The notes below the pieces were generated by a model. The model did not search any database. It was not told the origin of the DNA and worked only from the letters and a program-made list of their open reading frames with translations. This document shows positions 48,293 through 57,955 of a DNA stretch of 64,000 nucleotides, piece after piece; within the stretch, counting starts at the first letter, position 1, and every line of letters starts with the position of its first letter. The position numbers and the translations under genes were made by a program. The DNA is taken from the NCBI RefSeq assembly GCF_018362975.1, contig NZ_CP074371.1, positions 6,510,001 to 6,574,000 on the forward strand, in the 5' to 3' direction. The DNA comes from Nocardia tengchongensis (lineage in GTDB: Bacteria; Actinomycetota; Actinomycetes; Mycobacteriales; Mycobacteriaceae).

Positions 48293-49970
48293 TCATCGGC
48301 GATAGCGGTCGGCGATGATGTCGCCCTGACTTCGAAGGCCCGGATTGCCCGGCTCCCAGTAGTTTCCGTGCGCCCGCACATCGATCGGTATGGCCCGCAA
48401 CACAGGCAGGTCCAGGGTGCCTCCGGAAGAAGTGAAAACCGTTGCGCGAAATTCGCGATCGACCGGATTAACACCGTGTACTAACTGTCCGAGCACCGGC
48501 ACCGGATCGGCGGGATCGGCAGTGGCATAGACATGCGCGCCGTTGTGGCCCGGCGGAATACCCGTCAAACGCAATTCTGAAACATCATTAACACCAATCC
48601 CAGGACTGCCCACCAGCACCACATCGTCGGCGGCCAAGGAGTTCGCTCCGCTGGCCGCCGCGCCGATCACCGTGCTCCCGTAACTGTGTCCGAGCACGGT
48701 CTGATGGGCGGCCGGGCCGACATGGCTTGCCCGCAGTCCGGATTCGAACCGATCCAATGCGGCCGCACCCGCGCGGGCCCGCCGATCGGCCATCGCGGCG
48801 GCCGGATCCGGCGGCGCGTCGTAGCCGTACCACGCGATCACCGATGTCCGAGCGGACGGATCGGACCGGCTCGCGGCGTCGAGCAGGGCTCGCGCGCGCC
48901 AGATTCCGACGCCGATGGCGGTGAGCGGCGATCCGGTCCCCGGCACGAAGGTCGCGACATTGGCCGCGGTGTCCGGATTGTTCAGCGCGATCGCGCCGTG
49001 GCCGTCCGCGTCGACCATCAGCAGCAGCCGGTGTCCCGCAGTCGGACCGGCGTGATCTTCCAGTGCCCGGTATCCCGCGAGCTCGGCGAGCACCCGCGCA
49101 CGCGCACTCTCCCCACTCCCGCAGACGCACCCAGCCCCGACTGCTCGTGGGCAGATTCTCCCCGCGCACCCAGTCCGGATGCTGCTCGACCAGCCACCGA
49201 TCCGCCGCGACGGCGGCATCGCGCAGCTTGCGCAGCGCCAGCCGGTTGTAATGGTCGCGGGCGAGGGCGGGCAGACCCGCCCGAGCACCGATCAGCGGAT
49301 CGACCGCGAACAGTACGTCCTGATCGGCCGGGCCGAGCGACTTCCACAGCGCGCTCAGCGTTTTCGGATCGTCGGGCAGCCTCGCGGTCCGGTCGACGAA
49401 CGCGGTGATGCGGGTACTCGGTCCGCCACCCGTCGGATCGGCTCGCAATCCGGCCAGTGCCGTCGCCGCCGCGGCCAGCCGGGCGCCGACCCGCTCGTCG
49501 ATCTCCCCGGCGGTATCGAGCAGCGGGACCAGTCGCGCCTGCAGGGCCTGCGCCTTCGCATCGAATCCCGCCTGGAAGAGCCAGTCCAGCACCAGATCTC
49601 CGATCTGGGAGTGCGGACCCGACACCGTGCCGTCCTCGGCGATCCGGCACCCGTTGGCGTGCGCCTCGTCGCGGATCTGGCCGACCAGCGCACACACGCG
49701 ATCGAGCGCGCTCGCCTCGGCGAGCGCATCCGCGACATCGAGCAGCGCCGCGCCGAGGTGGTTCGCCGCCACCTGAGATTCCCACCCCCGCAGCGCTCCC
49801 GCGGTCCCCGCCGCTCCCCGCCACCCGCCGATCGCCCCGTCGACCGCCCGCCCGACCCGTGCCATCGCCTCGGAGAACGCGGATGCGGCCACGACCACAC
49901 CGTCACCGGCCCGCGCCGCGGCCTCGGGATTCCACCCGCACACCTGCGAAAGGCTCGCCCGCGTCACCAC
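48293..49970 (-). CDS. Alpha/beta hydrolase (DUF1023 type) with WXG-like helical N-terminus (frameshifted near 49112)
   Basis: 558 residues when restored. The first about 250 residues are helical and begin like type VII secretion substrates (MARVGRAVDGAIGGWRGAAG, with Gly-Trp-Arg-Gly in a helix-turn-helix). The C-terminal domain is a serine hydrolase with the nucleophile elbow LGHSYGSTVIG, Asp in TADPADPVP and His in RAHGNYWEPG, as in DUF1023 proteins. The two halves are in different frames; removing one base from the CCCC run at 49111-49114 joins REW to ESARARVLAEL. GTG start at 49970 or 49967. The next gene upstream, 303 bp away, is an EspC-like protein, so a secreted lipase or esterase is inferred. 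Confidence 0.82.
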
Positions 49971-50273
49971 ACCTCCCCCGCGCCCCGATCACCTCCCGAA
50001 CCTGTCCCGCCGCAACGCCCGCCACCGCCTGTCCAGGCACCACCCCCTGCACACCATCTCGGGCGTGGCCGGCGCTCGGTCGCTTTGCGCATCCCCCGTC
50101 GGCCCGGCCAGGGACCGAGCGGGTCAGTATCGGCCGCCCGATCCTGCGGCTAGGCGCGATCGACACGCACTCGGAAGCCCAGACCGCTAAGCCCTGAGCC
50201 CGATCGGTTCACTGAATCCGCACGGCTCCAGTCGAATTCGCAAAATCAGGCCGTGCGCGAGGGGCTTCGACAC
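49971..50273. other. Intergenic region between the hydrolase and EspC-like genes
   Basis: 303 bp. A minus-strand frame at 49903-50166 can be read, but its composition is that of a shadow frame and it overlaps the hydrolase start, so I do not call it. The stretch probably holds the hydrolase promoter; no clear motif is seen. Confidence 0.5.
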
Positions 50274-50582
50274 TCAGGACGCGGTGTGGAGGTAGCCGTC
50301 CAGCTCCGCGGCGAGTGCTAGTTGAGTGGCCTCATAAGTGGTGGCGCAACGCTCCGAGGTGTCGACGAACGAGTGCAGGTGCTCCGCCATGCGGCGTAAG
50401 GATGCGAGGAGCGGTTCGCCGATGGTGACCGCGGCCGCGCCGATGGCCGAATTCGGCATGGCCAGGCCGACTTTCGCGATCAGATCCACCGGATCGATAC
50501 CGGAGATGGCGGCGGCCTCACCCCGGATTCCCGCCGCCATGATTCGAAGCGCCGTGATATCGGCACGCAGCATGTCCGCCAT
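50274..50582 (-). CDS. EspC/DUF2580-like ESX secretion-associated protein
   Basis: 102 residues, two long helices, of the WXG100-superfamily EspC type. The start MADMLRADITALRIMAAGIR and the end TTYEATQLALAAELDGY fit the pattern, in which the C-terminal Y-x-x-x-D/E secretion signal is approximated by YEATQLA. AAGGGGGAAGC precedes the ATG. In mycobacteria such proteins are secreted by type VII systems with a larger partner; the downstream hydrolase with a WXG-like N-terminus is the likely partner. No ESX machinery genes are in the window. Confidence 0.75.
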   Translation of the reverse strand: MADMLRADITALRIMAAGIRGEAAAISGIDPVDLIAKVGLAMPNSAIGAAAVTIGEPLLASLRRMAEHLHSFVDTSERCATTYEATQLALAAELDGYLHTAS

Positions 50583-50689
50583 GCTTCCCCCTTCGTCGTG
50601 CCCACCCTAGCGGCGGTGGACCGGGTGGGCTCGGCGAGAACAGCGTCCTGTGGACAGCGCAGCGGCTGTTCACATGTCGTGCGGGTCGA

Positions 50690-51661
50690 TCACTTGTCGC
50701 GGCGGGCGGCGTCGCGGGCCAGGGCGCGGTCGCGCTGTTCCTCGAAGCGGACGACGTCGACGGCGAGCTTGTCGAGGTGGGCGCCCAGCTCGTCGCGGAT
50801 GCGCTCACCGCGGCCGGAGAAGTCGTTCCGGTCGAAGATGTTCCATTGCCGCAGCACCGGGAGCAGCACTTCCTCGAGGTGCTGGCGCAGATCGTAGATG
50901 CCGTGCTTGGCGATCAGGACGCTGTTGCGGCGGAAGTCGGGCATGCCGGCGCCGGGCATGCGGAAGTGCTCGATCACCGCGGCGATGGCTTCGAGCGCGT
51001 CGTCGGGGACCAGGTCCAGCGCCGCCGCGCAGAGATTGCGGTAGAAGATCATGTGCAGGTTCTCGTCGGCGGCGATGCGGGTGAGCAGGCGGTCGGCGCG
51101 CGGATCCCCGCAGACCTTGCCGGTATTGCGGTGCGAGACGCGGGTGGCCAGCTCCTGGAACGTCACGTACGCGACCCCGTGCAGGACGGCGTGATTGCCG
51201 GTCCCGGTGGGGTCGTCGACGCCCTGGGAGACGCAGACCATGCGGGCGTGCTCGAGCGCCACGGGGTCGACGCCGCGGGTGACGACCAGGTAGTCGCGGA
51301 TTGCGATGCCGTGCCGGTTCTCCTCGGCGGTCCACCGGTCGACCCAGGTGCGCCAGGCGCGTTCACGGGAGAACGCGGTCGAGATGAGGCGGTGGTAGGA
51401 GGGCAGATTGTCCTCGGTGAGCAGGTTGGTGACCATGGCGGCGCGGGCCACCTCGCTGAGCCGGGATTGGCCCGGTTCCCAATCGGTTCCGCCGAGGGCG
51501 GCGAAGTTATGGCCCTCGTCCCAGGGCACGTAGTCGTGCGGATGCCATTCCTTCGCCAGCGAGAGATGCCGGTTCAGATTCTCTTCCGCCACCGGTTCGA
51601 GTTCGGCCAGCACGGCTTGCGGAGTCATGGACGGTGTCGCCGGAGTCATGGATTTCGTCAT
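50690..51661 (-). CDS. Acyl-ACP desaturase
   Basis: 323 residues of the soluble ferritin-like di-iron desaturases. The two Glu-x-x-His iron motifs are in RWTAEENRHGIAIRDYL and IAADENLHMIFYRNL, with the first Glu in TEDNLPSYHRL. Relatives of mycobacterial DesA2/DesA1 introduce a double bond into acyl chains on ACP, for unsaturated fatty or mycolic acid synthesis. ATG 51661 is chosen, with AGGGAC upstream. Divergent from the lipid-related membrane protein gene at 51881. Confidence 0.93.
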   Translation of the reverse strand: MTKSMTPATPSMTPQAVLAELEPVAEENLNRHLSLAKEWHPHDYVPWDEGHNFAALGGTDWEPGQSRLSEVARAAMVTNLLTEDNLPSYHRLISTAFSRERAWRTWVDRWTAEENRHGIAIRDYLVVTRGVDPVALEHARMVCVSQGVDDPTGTGNHAVLHGVAYVTFQELATRVSHRNTGKVCGDPRADRLLTRIAADENLHMIFYRNLCAAALDLVPDDALEAIAAVIEHFRMPGAGMPDFRRNSVLIAKHGIYDLRQHLEEVLLPVLRQWNIFDRNDFSGRGERIRDELGAHLDKLAVDVVRFEEQRDRALARDAARRDK

Positions 51662-51880
51662 GTCGTGTCCCTGGCTTACGACTTGCTTCCCACTCGCTCG
51701 TGAGCCTACTCGGATAATCGCCGGTCGGCGGGGCGCCCAGACAAGACGACCGTTCCGTGACTGCAGCCTCACCGGACAATTCGGACAACACGGGTCGGGG
51801 TTGCCATACGGGGTTAATGTTGACCCGCGCGTATGCGATTCACCGGGGGAAATTCGTCTGCGATACCCGAGGAGATGCAG

Positions 51881-52909
51881 ATGGCGGCCGTTCCCGCAGC
51901 TGCGAGGAAGGCACTACCGACCGTCGTCTGCACCGTGCTGGTGGCGGCCGCGGCGGTGTGGCAACGGGACGCGGTGTCGACCGGAGTGCACGCCCTCGCC
52001 GGGGCCGATCCGCGCTGGCTGCTGGTCGCCGGGCTCGCCACCCTCGCCCTGTGGCCGACCTCGGTCTTCATGCTGCGCGGATCCATTCCCGCGAAGCCGA
52101 CCACCGGGCAACTGTTCGCGCTGCAACTCGCGGTGCCGGCCATCGGGTTGGTGCCCGCGGCGTCGTTGCTGTTGCGCCTGCGCTTCCTGCGGCGGACCGG
52201 TCTCAGCCACACCGGGGCGGTCGCGTCGATGGGGTTGATGGGGTTCGCGGCGCTCATGGTGCGCGTGCCGCTGGTGGTGGTCGCCGTGCTGGCCGCGCCC
52301 GGCCTGATGCGCCGCAACGGCGCGCAGCCGCCGTGGCACGATCTGGGCGCCCGGGCCTCCGGCTGGTGGCATCACCTCGCGGGTGAGAATCCCTGGCGCA
52401 CAACCCTGATCACGATCGCGGTGCTGATCGTGGTCATCGCCGCGACGGCCGTGGCCCTGCATCGCCGGGTGGTCGCGCGGGGCGGCTGGCGGCGGCTGCC
52501 CGCACGCCTGCGCGGTGCCCGCTCGGATGCCGAACTCGCCTGGAAGTCGGTGGCCACCATGGCTTTCCGGCCGCGCCGGGCGGCGGCGCTGTGGATCTGC
52601 GCGCTGTTGCAGCCGCTGCTCATGGTGGTGGCGTTGTGGGCGGTGCTGCACGCGGTCGGGGCGAATCTCAGCCTGCCGGACACCTTCGTGGTGGAGCTGG
52701 TGACCGTGGCGCTGGCCCCGCTACTGCCCTCGCCCAACGGCGTCGCGACCAAGGAAATCACCATCGCGGCCGGTCTCACCGCGGTCGCGGGCCTGACCGC
52801 GGGAGTGGCGGTCGGCGCGGCCCTGGGGTTCCGGCTCCTCACCTTCTGGTGCCAGATCCCGCTGGGCCTCGCGTCCTTCGCCTATCTGAACCACCGCCGC
52901 GCCATCTGA
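51881..52909 (+). CDS. Lysylphosphatidylglycerol synthase transmembrane/UPF0104 family protein
   Basis: 342 residues with about eight membrane helices and short basic loops. The build matches the flippase-like AglD/MprF transmembrane domain (LTATALAPLLPSPNGVATKEITIAAGL-like region with the Pro-x-Pro-x-Gly turn). Such proteins move or modify membrane lipids; there is no soluble aminoacyltransferase domain. GAGGAG lies 6 bp before ATG 51881. Confidence 0.8.
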   Translation: MAAVPAAARKALPTVVCTVLVAAAAVWQRDAVSTGVHALAGADPRWLLVAGLATLALWPTSVFMLRGSIPAKPTTGQLFALQLAVPAIGLVPAASLLLRLRFLRRTGLSHTGAVASMGLMGFAALMVRVPLVVVAVLAAPGLMRRNGAQPPWHDLGARASGWWHHLAGENPWRTTLITIAVLIVVIAATAVALHRRVVARGGWRRLPARLRGARSDAELAWKSVATMAFRPRRAAALWICALLQPLLMVVALWAVLHAVGANLSLPDTFVVELVTVALAPLLPSPNGVATKEITIAAGLTAVAGLTAGVAVGAALGFRLLTFWCQIPLGLASFAYLNHRRAI

Positions 52910-52925
52910 CGCGGCGGGTCCGGAA

Positions 52926-53177
52926 TCAGTTGCCGGGCTTGCAGTCGATGGTCGCGAACTTGGCGATCCCGCCCCAGGTGGTCTGCGCGACGCCCTGCGC
53001 CTGGCGCTTCTTCTTGGCCTCGACGGTCAGGGTGGGCAGCGTTTCCCCGCCCCAGGTCTGGGCATTGCAGGTCCAGGTCGGGGCGGCGGCCTGCGCGGGC
53101 GCCGCGGCGACGGACGCGACGACCGGGGTCATCGAGATGACGGCCACGGGCAGGCCGACCAGATACTTCATGCGCAC
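52926..53177 (-). CDS. Small secreted protein
   Basis: About 83 residues. The signal peptide is MKYLVGLPVAVISMTPVVAS, continuing to a cleavage near AQA-AAP; the mature part is about 50 residues with two cysteines (WTCNAQTWGG and FATIDCKPGN), probably one disulfide. AGGAG stands 5 bp before GTG 53177; ATG 53171 is the alternative start. Small Cys-paired secreted proteins are common in Nocardia; function unknown. Confidence 0.7.
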   Translation of the reverse strand: MRMKYLVGLPVAVISMTPVVASVAAAPAQAAAPTWTCNAQTWGGETLPTLTVEAKKKRQAQGVAQTTWGGIAKFATIDCKPGN

Positions 53178-53347
53178 GGGGACTCCTTGTGCGATCGCGG
53201 GTGAGCCGGGCGAACAGCAGCCCAGATTCTCGCACGTACGCGGCGAGCCCGCCGCCCAACCCGGCGGCCATGATCGACGATGGGGGCACTTTCGATCGAC
53301 GCCGGGCGTTGAGCGCGGTAAGGGTGACCACGAAGAAGGAGTTCTCC

Positions 53348-53623
53348 ATGTCACTGCTCGGTTCGCTGCTCGGGCTCGCCCTGACGCTGTTCATGTTGGT
53401 GCTGATCGCACGGTTGATCATCGATTGGATCGGCGTGCTCGGCGATACGCCCCCGGCGCTGGGCAAGGCGCGCGATGTCGTGCACCGGCTGACCGAGCCG
53501 GTGATCGCGCCGGTCCGCAAGGTGCTCAAACCGGTCCGTCTCGGCGGGATGCAGATCGACCTCGCCTTCACCGTCGTCTTCATCGCCGTGCTGGTGCTGC
53601 GGGCCATCGCCTACAGCCTCTGA
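53348..53623 (+). CDS. YggT family membrane protein
   Basis: 91 residues with two membrane helices (LLGLALTLFMLVLIARLIID and the C-terminal LAFTVVFIAVLVLRAIAY) flanking the conserved RLTEPVIAPVRKVLKP loop, which is the YggT signature. Related proteins are linked to cell division (Wag31 region genes) and osmotic or Mg stress. GAAGGAG lies 6 bp before ATG 53348. Confidence 0.9.
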   Translation: MSLLGSLLGLALTLFMLVLIARLIIDWIGVLGDTPPALGKARDVVHRLTEPVIAPVRKVLKPVRLGGMQIDLAFTVVFIAVLVLRAIAYSL

Positions 53624-53665
53624 TCACCCGGAATATCCTCCGCCCCGCGACGATTGGATCAGGTC

Positions 53666-54178
53666 ATGACGAGCGCTGACTTGCTGGTGGACGCCTTCGG
53701 CCGGGTGAAGGAGAACGTGCACGGCGCGGTCGCCGGCCTCACCCAGGACGAACTGGCGGCCCGCCCCGATCCCGACGCCAACTCCATCGCCTGGCTGATC
53801 TGGCATCTCACCCGCGTCCAGGACGACCATGTCGCCGATGTAGCCGGCATCGACCAGGTCTGGACCGCCCAGGGCTGGGCCAAACGCTTCGACCTCCCCT
53901 TCGACGACGCCGCCCACGGCTACGGCCACAGCTCCGCCGACGTCGCCCAGCTCGCCACCGTCCCCGCCGAGCTGCTGCTCGGCTACTACGACGCCGTCCA
54001 CGACCAGACCATCACCTACGTCTCCACCCTCACCGACGCCGACCTCCCCCGCATCGTCGACACCCGCTGGGACCCGCCGGTCACCCTCGGCGTCCGCCTG
54101 ATCAGCGTCATCGACGATGATATCCAGCACTCCGGCCAGGCCGCCTACATCCGCGGAATACTGCTGCGCCGCCGTTGA
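53666..54178 (+). CDS. DinB/DUF664 family protein
   Basis: 170 residues, four-helix DinB fold. The metal-binding His triad appears in LIWHLTRVQDDH and IQHSGQAAYIRGILLRR. Members are thiol-dependent metalloenzymes; in actinobacteria several use mycothiol for detoxification. ATG 53666 is chosen although its ribosome site is weak. Convergent with the SDR gene 28 bp downstream. Confidence 0.87.
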   Translation: MTSADLLVDAFGRVKENVHGAVAGLTQDELAARPDPDANSIAWLIWHLTRVQDDHVADVAGIDQVWTAQGWAKRFDLPFDDAAHGYGHSSADVAQLATVPAELLLGYYDAVHDQTITYVSTLTDADLPRIVDTRWDPPVTLGVRLISVIDDDIQHSGQAAYIRGILLRRR

Positions 54179-54206
54179 TCTCGCACTGTTGCGGCGATGG
54201 TCAGGG

Positions 54207-55181
54207 TCACGACCACCCGTAGGTCACGCCGGTCAGCCGCTCGCTGAGTTCCCAGAGCCGACGGGCTTGGAAACGGCTGTAGGCGAAGGGATTCCGGAGG
54301 GTTCGGCGCGGATATCCGAAAGCTTCGAAAGCCGGACCGCAATAGGAATTTCCGGTCAGCCCGGGCGTGGTCGCCGCATACAGCTGCGGCAGAGCGCCCT
54401 TGGCGTCGGATTGGGCCAGCGAGAACAACATTCGCTGCTGCACCGCCGCGAGCGCCGCCGCGGCGCCCTTTTCCGGGGCGGAATTGTAGAGATTGGTGGC
54501 CGTGAGTCCCGGATGCGCCGCCACCGCGGTCAGATTCGCGCCGACGGCCCGGGCGCGGCGGTGCAGTTCGGCGGTGAACAGCAGATTGGCGAGTTTCGAT
54601 TGGCCGTAGGCCGGCCAGCGGAAGTACACCCGCCGCCAATTCGGATCCAGCCAATTGATCATGCCGCCCCAGGCGGCGATGGAGGAAACCGTCACCACGC
54701 GCGGTTCGGGGGCGCGCAGCAGTAGCGGCAGCAACGATCCGGTCAACGCGTAGTGGCCCAGGTGATTGGTGCCGAATTGGGCGTCGAAGCCGTCGGCGGT
54801 GCGCTGGTGCCGCGGCAGCGCCATCACGCCCGCGTTGTTGACCAGGATGTCGATCGGGGTGCCGCGGACGTCGAGGTGGTCGGCGGCGCGGCGAATGGAG
54901 GCGAGGTCGGCGAGATCCAGTGGCAGCACTTCGGGTTTCGGGCCGGTGGCGGCGGCGCTCACCTGTTCCAGCGCGGCGGCGGCCTTGAGCTCGTTGCGGC
55001 AGGCCAGCAGCACGCGGGCGCCCTTGGTGGCGAGGGCTTCTGCGGTGCGCAGGCCGAGTCCGCTGTTGGCGCCGGTGATCACGGCGGTGCGGCCGGTCTG
55101 GTCGGGGATGTCGGCGACGGTCCAGCGGCGGGCGAACAGGGGTGGGCTGGTCACGGTCGGCCGGTGCGGCGTCTCGGTCAT
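54207..55181 (-). CDS. Short-chain dehydrogenase/reductase
   Basis: 324 residues, retinol-dehydrogenase-like SDR. The cofactor loop TGANSGLGLRTAEALATKGA, NNAGVMALP, catalytic Ser in VVTVSSIAAWGG and YGQSK (Tyr-xxx-Lys) are present. AAGGAGACC precedes ATG 55181. It is divergent from a KAS-type gene, so a role in lipid metabolism is possible, but substrate is unknown. Confidence 0.92.
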   Translation of the reverse strand: MTETPHRPTVTSPPLFARRWTVADIPDQTGRTAVITGANSGLGLRTAEALATKGARVLLACRNELKAAAALEQVSAAATGPKPEVLPLDLADLASIRRAADHLDVRGTPIDILVNNAGVMALPRHQRTADGFDAQFGTNHLGHYALTGSLLPLLLRAPEPRVVTVSSIAAWGGMINWLDPNWRRVYFRWPAYGQSKLANLLFTAELHRRARAVGANLTAVAAHPGLTATNLYNSAPEKGAAAALAAVQQRMLFSLAQSDAKGALPQLYAATTPGLTGNSYCGPAFEAFGYPRRTLRNPFAYSRFQARRLWELSERLTGVTYGWS

Positions 55182-55429
55182 GCGATCGGTCTCCTTGCGG
55201 CGAATCTCCGTCTGAGACAATGTACCCGGAGGTGTCGGGGCGCGACAGTCGAGCGGACGCCCGGACTCCCTCGAAATCCGGTCGGTCGCATTTCGCTCAT
55301 TCGGCGCGACAGGTTACTTCCGGGTTCTGAGTGTCGCTGCCGCGCTTCGGCGATTCTCGGGCTAACCTCGCAGGCGCTCGCGAATTCTCTGCAGGACATG
55401 CCAATTGGCCGAAAAGGACGACACGAAAA

Positions 55430-56689
55430 GTGAATAGCCTCGCAGAATTCTCCACCCGCAATGGCGGATTCCGAAATGTCGTGGTCACCGCCGTCGAGAT
55501 GACCACCTCCATCGCCCCCGACACCGACGGCACCTGGCAAGGACTTTTGTCCGGAGCCAGTGGCATCGCCACCCTCGACGACCCGGAAATCACCCGCCTG
55601 AATCTGCCGGTGACGATCGGCGGCAAACTCGCCGCGGATCCGACCGCCGAACTCGATCGGGTCAAGAAGCGCCGCATGTGTTACGTGCAGCAAATGTCGT
55701 ACGTGATGGGAAAGCGTCTGTGGAATACCGCGGGCAACCCGGAGGTCGACAAGGACCGGCTGGGTGTGTGCATCGGCACCGGGCTCGGCGGCGCGGACAC
55801 CATCGTGGACGCCAATGACGCCATGCGCGACCACGGCTACCGCAAGGTGTCGCCGTTCGCGGTCCCCATGTCCATGCCCAACGGCGTCTCCGGCGTGGTC
55901 GGCCTGGAGATCGGGGCCCGCGCCGGACTGGTCACCCCGGTCTCGGCGTGCGCGTCCGGCAACGAGGCGCTGGTGCACGCCTGGCGCTCGATCGTGCTCG
56001 GCGAGGCCGACATGGTGGTGGCCGGCGGTGTGGAGGGCTACATCAATCCCGTTGCCATCGCCGGATTCTCCATGGCGCGGGCCCTGAGCACCCGCCTCGA
56101 CGAGCCCGAACGCGCCTCCCGCCCGTTCGACCGGGACCGCGACGGCTTCGTCTTCGGCGAGGCCGCGGCGCTGCTGCTGATCGAATCCGAGGAGCACGCG
56201 CGGGCCCGCGGCGCCAAGCCCCTGGCCCGGTTGCTCGGGGCCGGACTGACCGCCGACGGCTATCACATGGTGGCCCCCGACCCCGAGGGCCTGGGCTGCG
56301 CCCGGGCCATGCGCCGGGCCATCCAGTCCGCGGGCGTGCGGCCCGAGGAAGTGGATCACGTGAACGCGCACGCCACCGGCACCAGCATCGGAGACCTGTC
56401 CGAGGCCAAGGGGATCGCGGCCGCGGTCGGCAATCACCCGTCGGTGTACGCGCCCAAGTCGGCGCTGGGGCATTCGGTGGGCGCGGTCGGCGCACTCGAG
56501 GCCATCATCTCCGTGCTCACCCTGCGCGATCAGGTGATTCCGCCGACGCTGAATCTGGAGAACCAGGACCCCGAGGTGGACCTGGATGTGGTGCACACCG
56601 AGGCGCGCCGGGCCCCGGTGGAGTTCGCGCTGAACAATTCGTTCGGATTCGGCGGCCACAATGCGGCGGTGCTGTTCGGACGTTACTGA
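55430..56689 (+). CDS. Beta-ketoacyl-ACP synthase II (KasA/KasB/FabF-like)
   Basis: 419 residues, thiolase fold. The catalytic triad is Cys in [13 protein letters not shown], His in [13 protein letters not shown] and His in [14 protein letters not shown]. The overall sequence, with [19 protein letters not shown] at the start, fits mycobacterial KasA/KasB, which elongate acyl chains toward mycolic acids. GTG 55430 gives the conserved N-terminus; AAAAGGA is 12 bp upstream. It lacks the usual kas neighbours (acpM, fabD, accD6), so it may be an additional copy. Confidence 0.93.
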   Translation: MNSLAEFSTRNGGFRNVVVTAVEMTTSIAPDTDGTWQGLLSGASGIATLDDPEITRLNLPVTIGGKLAADPTAELDRVKKRRMCYVQQMSYVMGKRLWNTAGNPEVDKDRLGVCIGTGLGGADTIVDANDAMRDHGYRKVSPFAVPMSMPNGVSGVVGLEIGARAGLVTPVSACASGNEALVHAWRSIVLGEADMVVAGGVEGYINPVAIAGFSMARALSTRLDEPERASRPFDRDRDGFVFGEAAALLLIESEEHARARGAKPLARLLGAGLTADGYHMVAPDPEGLGCARAMRRAIQSAGVRPEEVDHVNAHATGTSIGDLSEAKGIAAAVGNHPSVYAPKSALGHSVGAVGALEAIISVLTLRDQVIPPTLNLENQDPEVDLDVVHTEARRAPVEFALNNSFGFGGHNAAVLFGRY

Positions 56690-56888
56690 CCGGTACGGCT
56701 GGCGTTTGTGCCGTGCGGATCGGACTATAGGTCAGCGGGTCGTGCGTTTGATGTTCGGCCACCCGGTTTCCCCGGGATGGCCGGGGAAAAGGCAGACTGA
56801 ATGCCGGATCGCCGGGGAGACCAAACATCTTGGGAGCCGCCGGAATACGATAGCGGCGCACGACCCGTTACCGATGAGGAGATGACGC

Positions 56889-57008
56889 ATGGCCGACCAA
56901 CCACCAGCCGAACCGCCCACCAAGAGCGCCCGGGTCATCCTGGCCGTGCTCGCGGTGGCGATCATCAGCGCGCTCGTCGCGGCAGCCATGATGGCGGGTG
57001 GTGTCTGA
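56889..57008 (+). CDS. 39-residue single-pass membrane protein
   Basis: Residues 1-13 are polar and Pro-rich (MADQPPAEPPTKSARV) and the rest is one hydrophobic helix (VILAVLAVAIISALVAAAMM). GAGGAG 7 bp before ATG 56889 is a strong ribosome site, so I regard it as real despite its size. Membrane miniproteins of this kind often bind larger membrane partners; nothing nearby identifies one. Confidence 0.65.
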   Translation: MADQPPAEPPTKSARVILAVLAVAIISALVAAAMMAGGV

Positions 57009-57036
57009 GACGTCAGGTTCGCGAGCGCGGGGGTAG

Positions 57037-57813
57037 TCAGGCCGTCGCGCTGCGCCGGTGTGCGCCGGAATCGGGATCCAGGCCCGCCAGTTCGTCGAAG
57101 CGGGCCAGCACCTTCTCGTGATACATGGCGAACAGGTCCTCGAACAGTGCCAATTGCGCCGGCGTGGGCCCGCCCGCCGATTCCCACACCGCCAGCAGCG
57201 CCCGCCAGACCAGCACGTGCAGATCGGCGGAGACCGCGAAGTACGCTCCGACCGCCTCGGGCACCTCGAACAGCATCTCCCCCACCGAGTTCAGCACCGC
57301 GCGCTGCATGGTGTGGCCCAGATCGGTGAGAATCGCCCGCACCAGGCCGATCTCGAGCTCCAGCATGCGCGCCTGGTCGGGTTCGGCGGCGCGAGCCTGG
57401 GTTTCGAGTTCGTCGACCGCGGCGGCCAGCGTCGCGGGGGCGATGCCGCGTTCGGCGGCGGTGTAGTCGAGCAGGGCCTCGAGCACGATGCCGCGTTCGG
57501 CCGCCACGATATTGGCGAACATCTCCGAGGCCGCTTCGGGCGCGTGCAGGCAGAGACGGAATAACCGCCGGTACACGTCCACCCCGCCGGTGCGGCGCAC
57601 GTCGCGCACGCTGAATCCGCGTCCGCGGTGCGCGTCGACGAAGCCGTAGGACTCCAGGCGGCCCAGCACCAATTGCGCGGTGGCCCGGTTCATCTCGAAT
57701 TCCTCGGCGACCTGACGGACCGAGGGCATCAGGTCACCGGGCGCGTACTGTCCGGTCGCGACGCGGCGAGCCAGCTCGTCCGCGACATCGGCCACGACCG
57801 TCTGGGCACCCAT
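57037..57813 (-). CDS. GntR family transcriptional regulator
   Basis: 258 residues. The N-terminal winged HTH (about 5-75) is GntR type, with YAPGDLMPSVRQVAEEFEMN and TAQLVLGRLESYGFVDAHRG. The C-terminal about 180 residues are helical, of the FadR/FCD-like or a related effector domain. AAAGGTGACGGG precedes ATG 57813. It is divergent from a UbiB-type kinase gene, 142 bp apart, which is a plausible target. Confidence 0.9.
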   Translation of the reverse strand: MGAQTVVADVADELARRVATGQYAPGDLMPSVRQVAEEFEMNRATAQLVLGRLESYGFVDAHRGRGFSVRDVRRTGGVDVYRRLFRLCLHAPEAASEMFANIVAAERGIVLEALLDYTAAERGIAPATLAAAVDELETQARAAEPDQARMLELEIGLVRAILTDLGHTMQRAVLNSVGEMLFEVPEAVGAYFAVSADLHVLVWRALLAVWESAGGPTPAQLALFEDLFAMYHEKVLARFDELAGLDPDSGAHRRSATA

Positions 57814-57955
57814 CCCGTCACCTTTCGACAACTTTCGGATACGTCCCAGACAGTTTAAGCTTTCATGTGCCAAACTGCACGTGCATGCGCCATACCGCAG
57901 ACCCGGCTCTGCCGCACACACCATGGCCTTGCCGCGCACACAATGGGGTGAGCAG

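Noticed and set aside
49903..50166. An 87-codon minus-strand frame upstream of the hydrolase gene
   Set aside because: It overlaps the hydrolase start, has no ribosome site and has shadow-frame composition.
55365..55380. GGCTAACCT resembling half an IdeR iron box upstream of the KAS gene
   Set aside because: Only one half-site is present; the matching TTAGGT half is missing.
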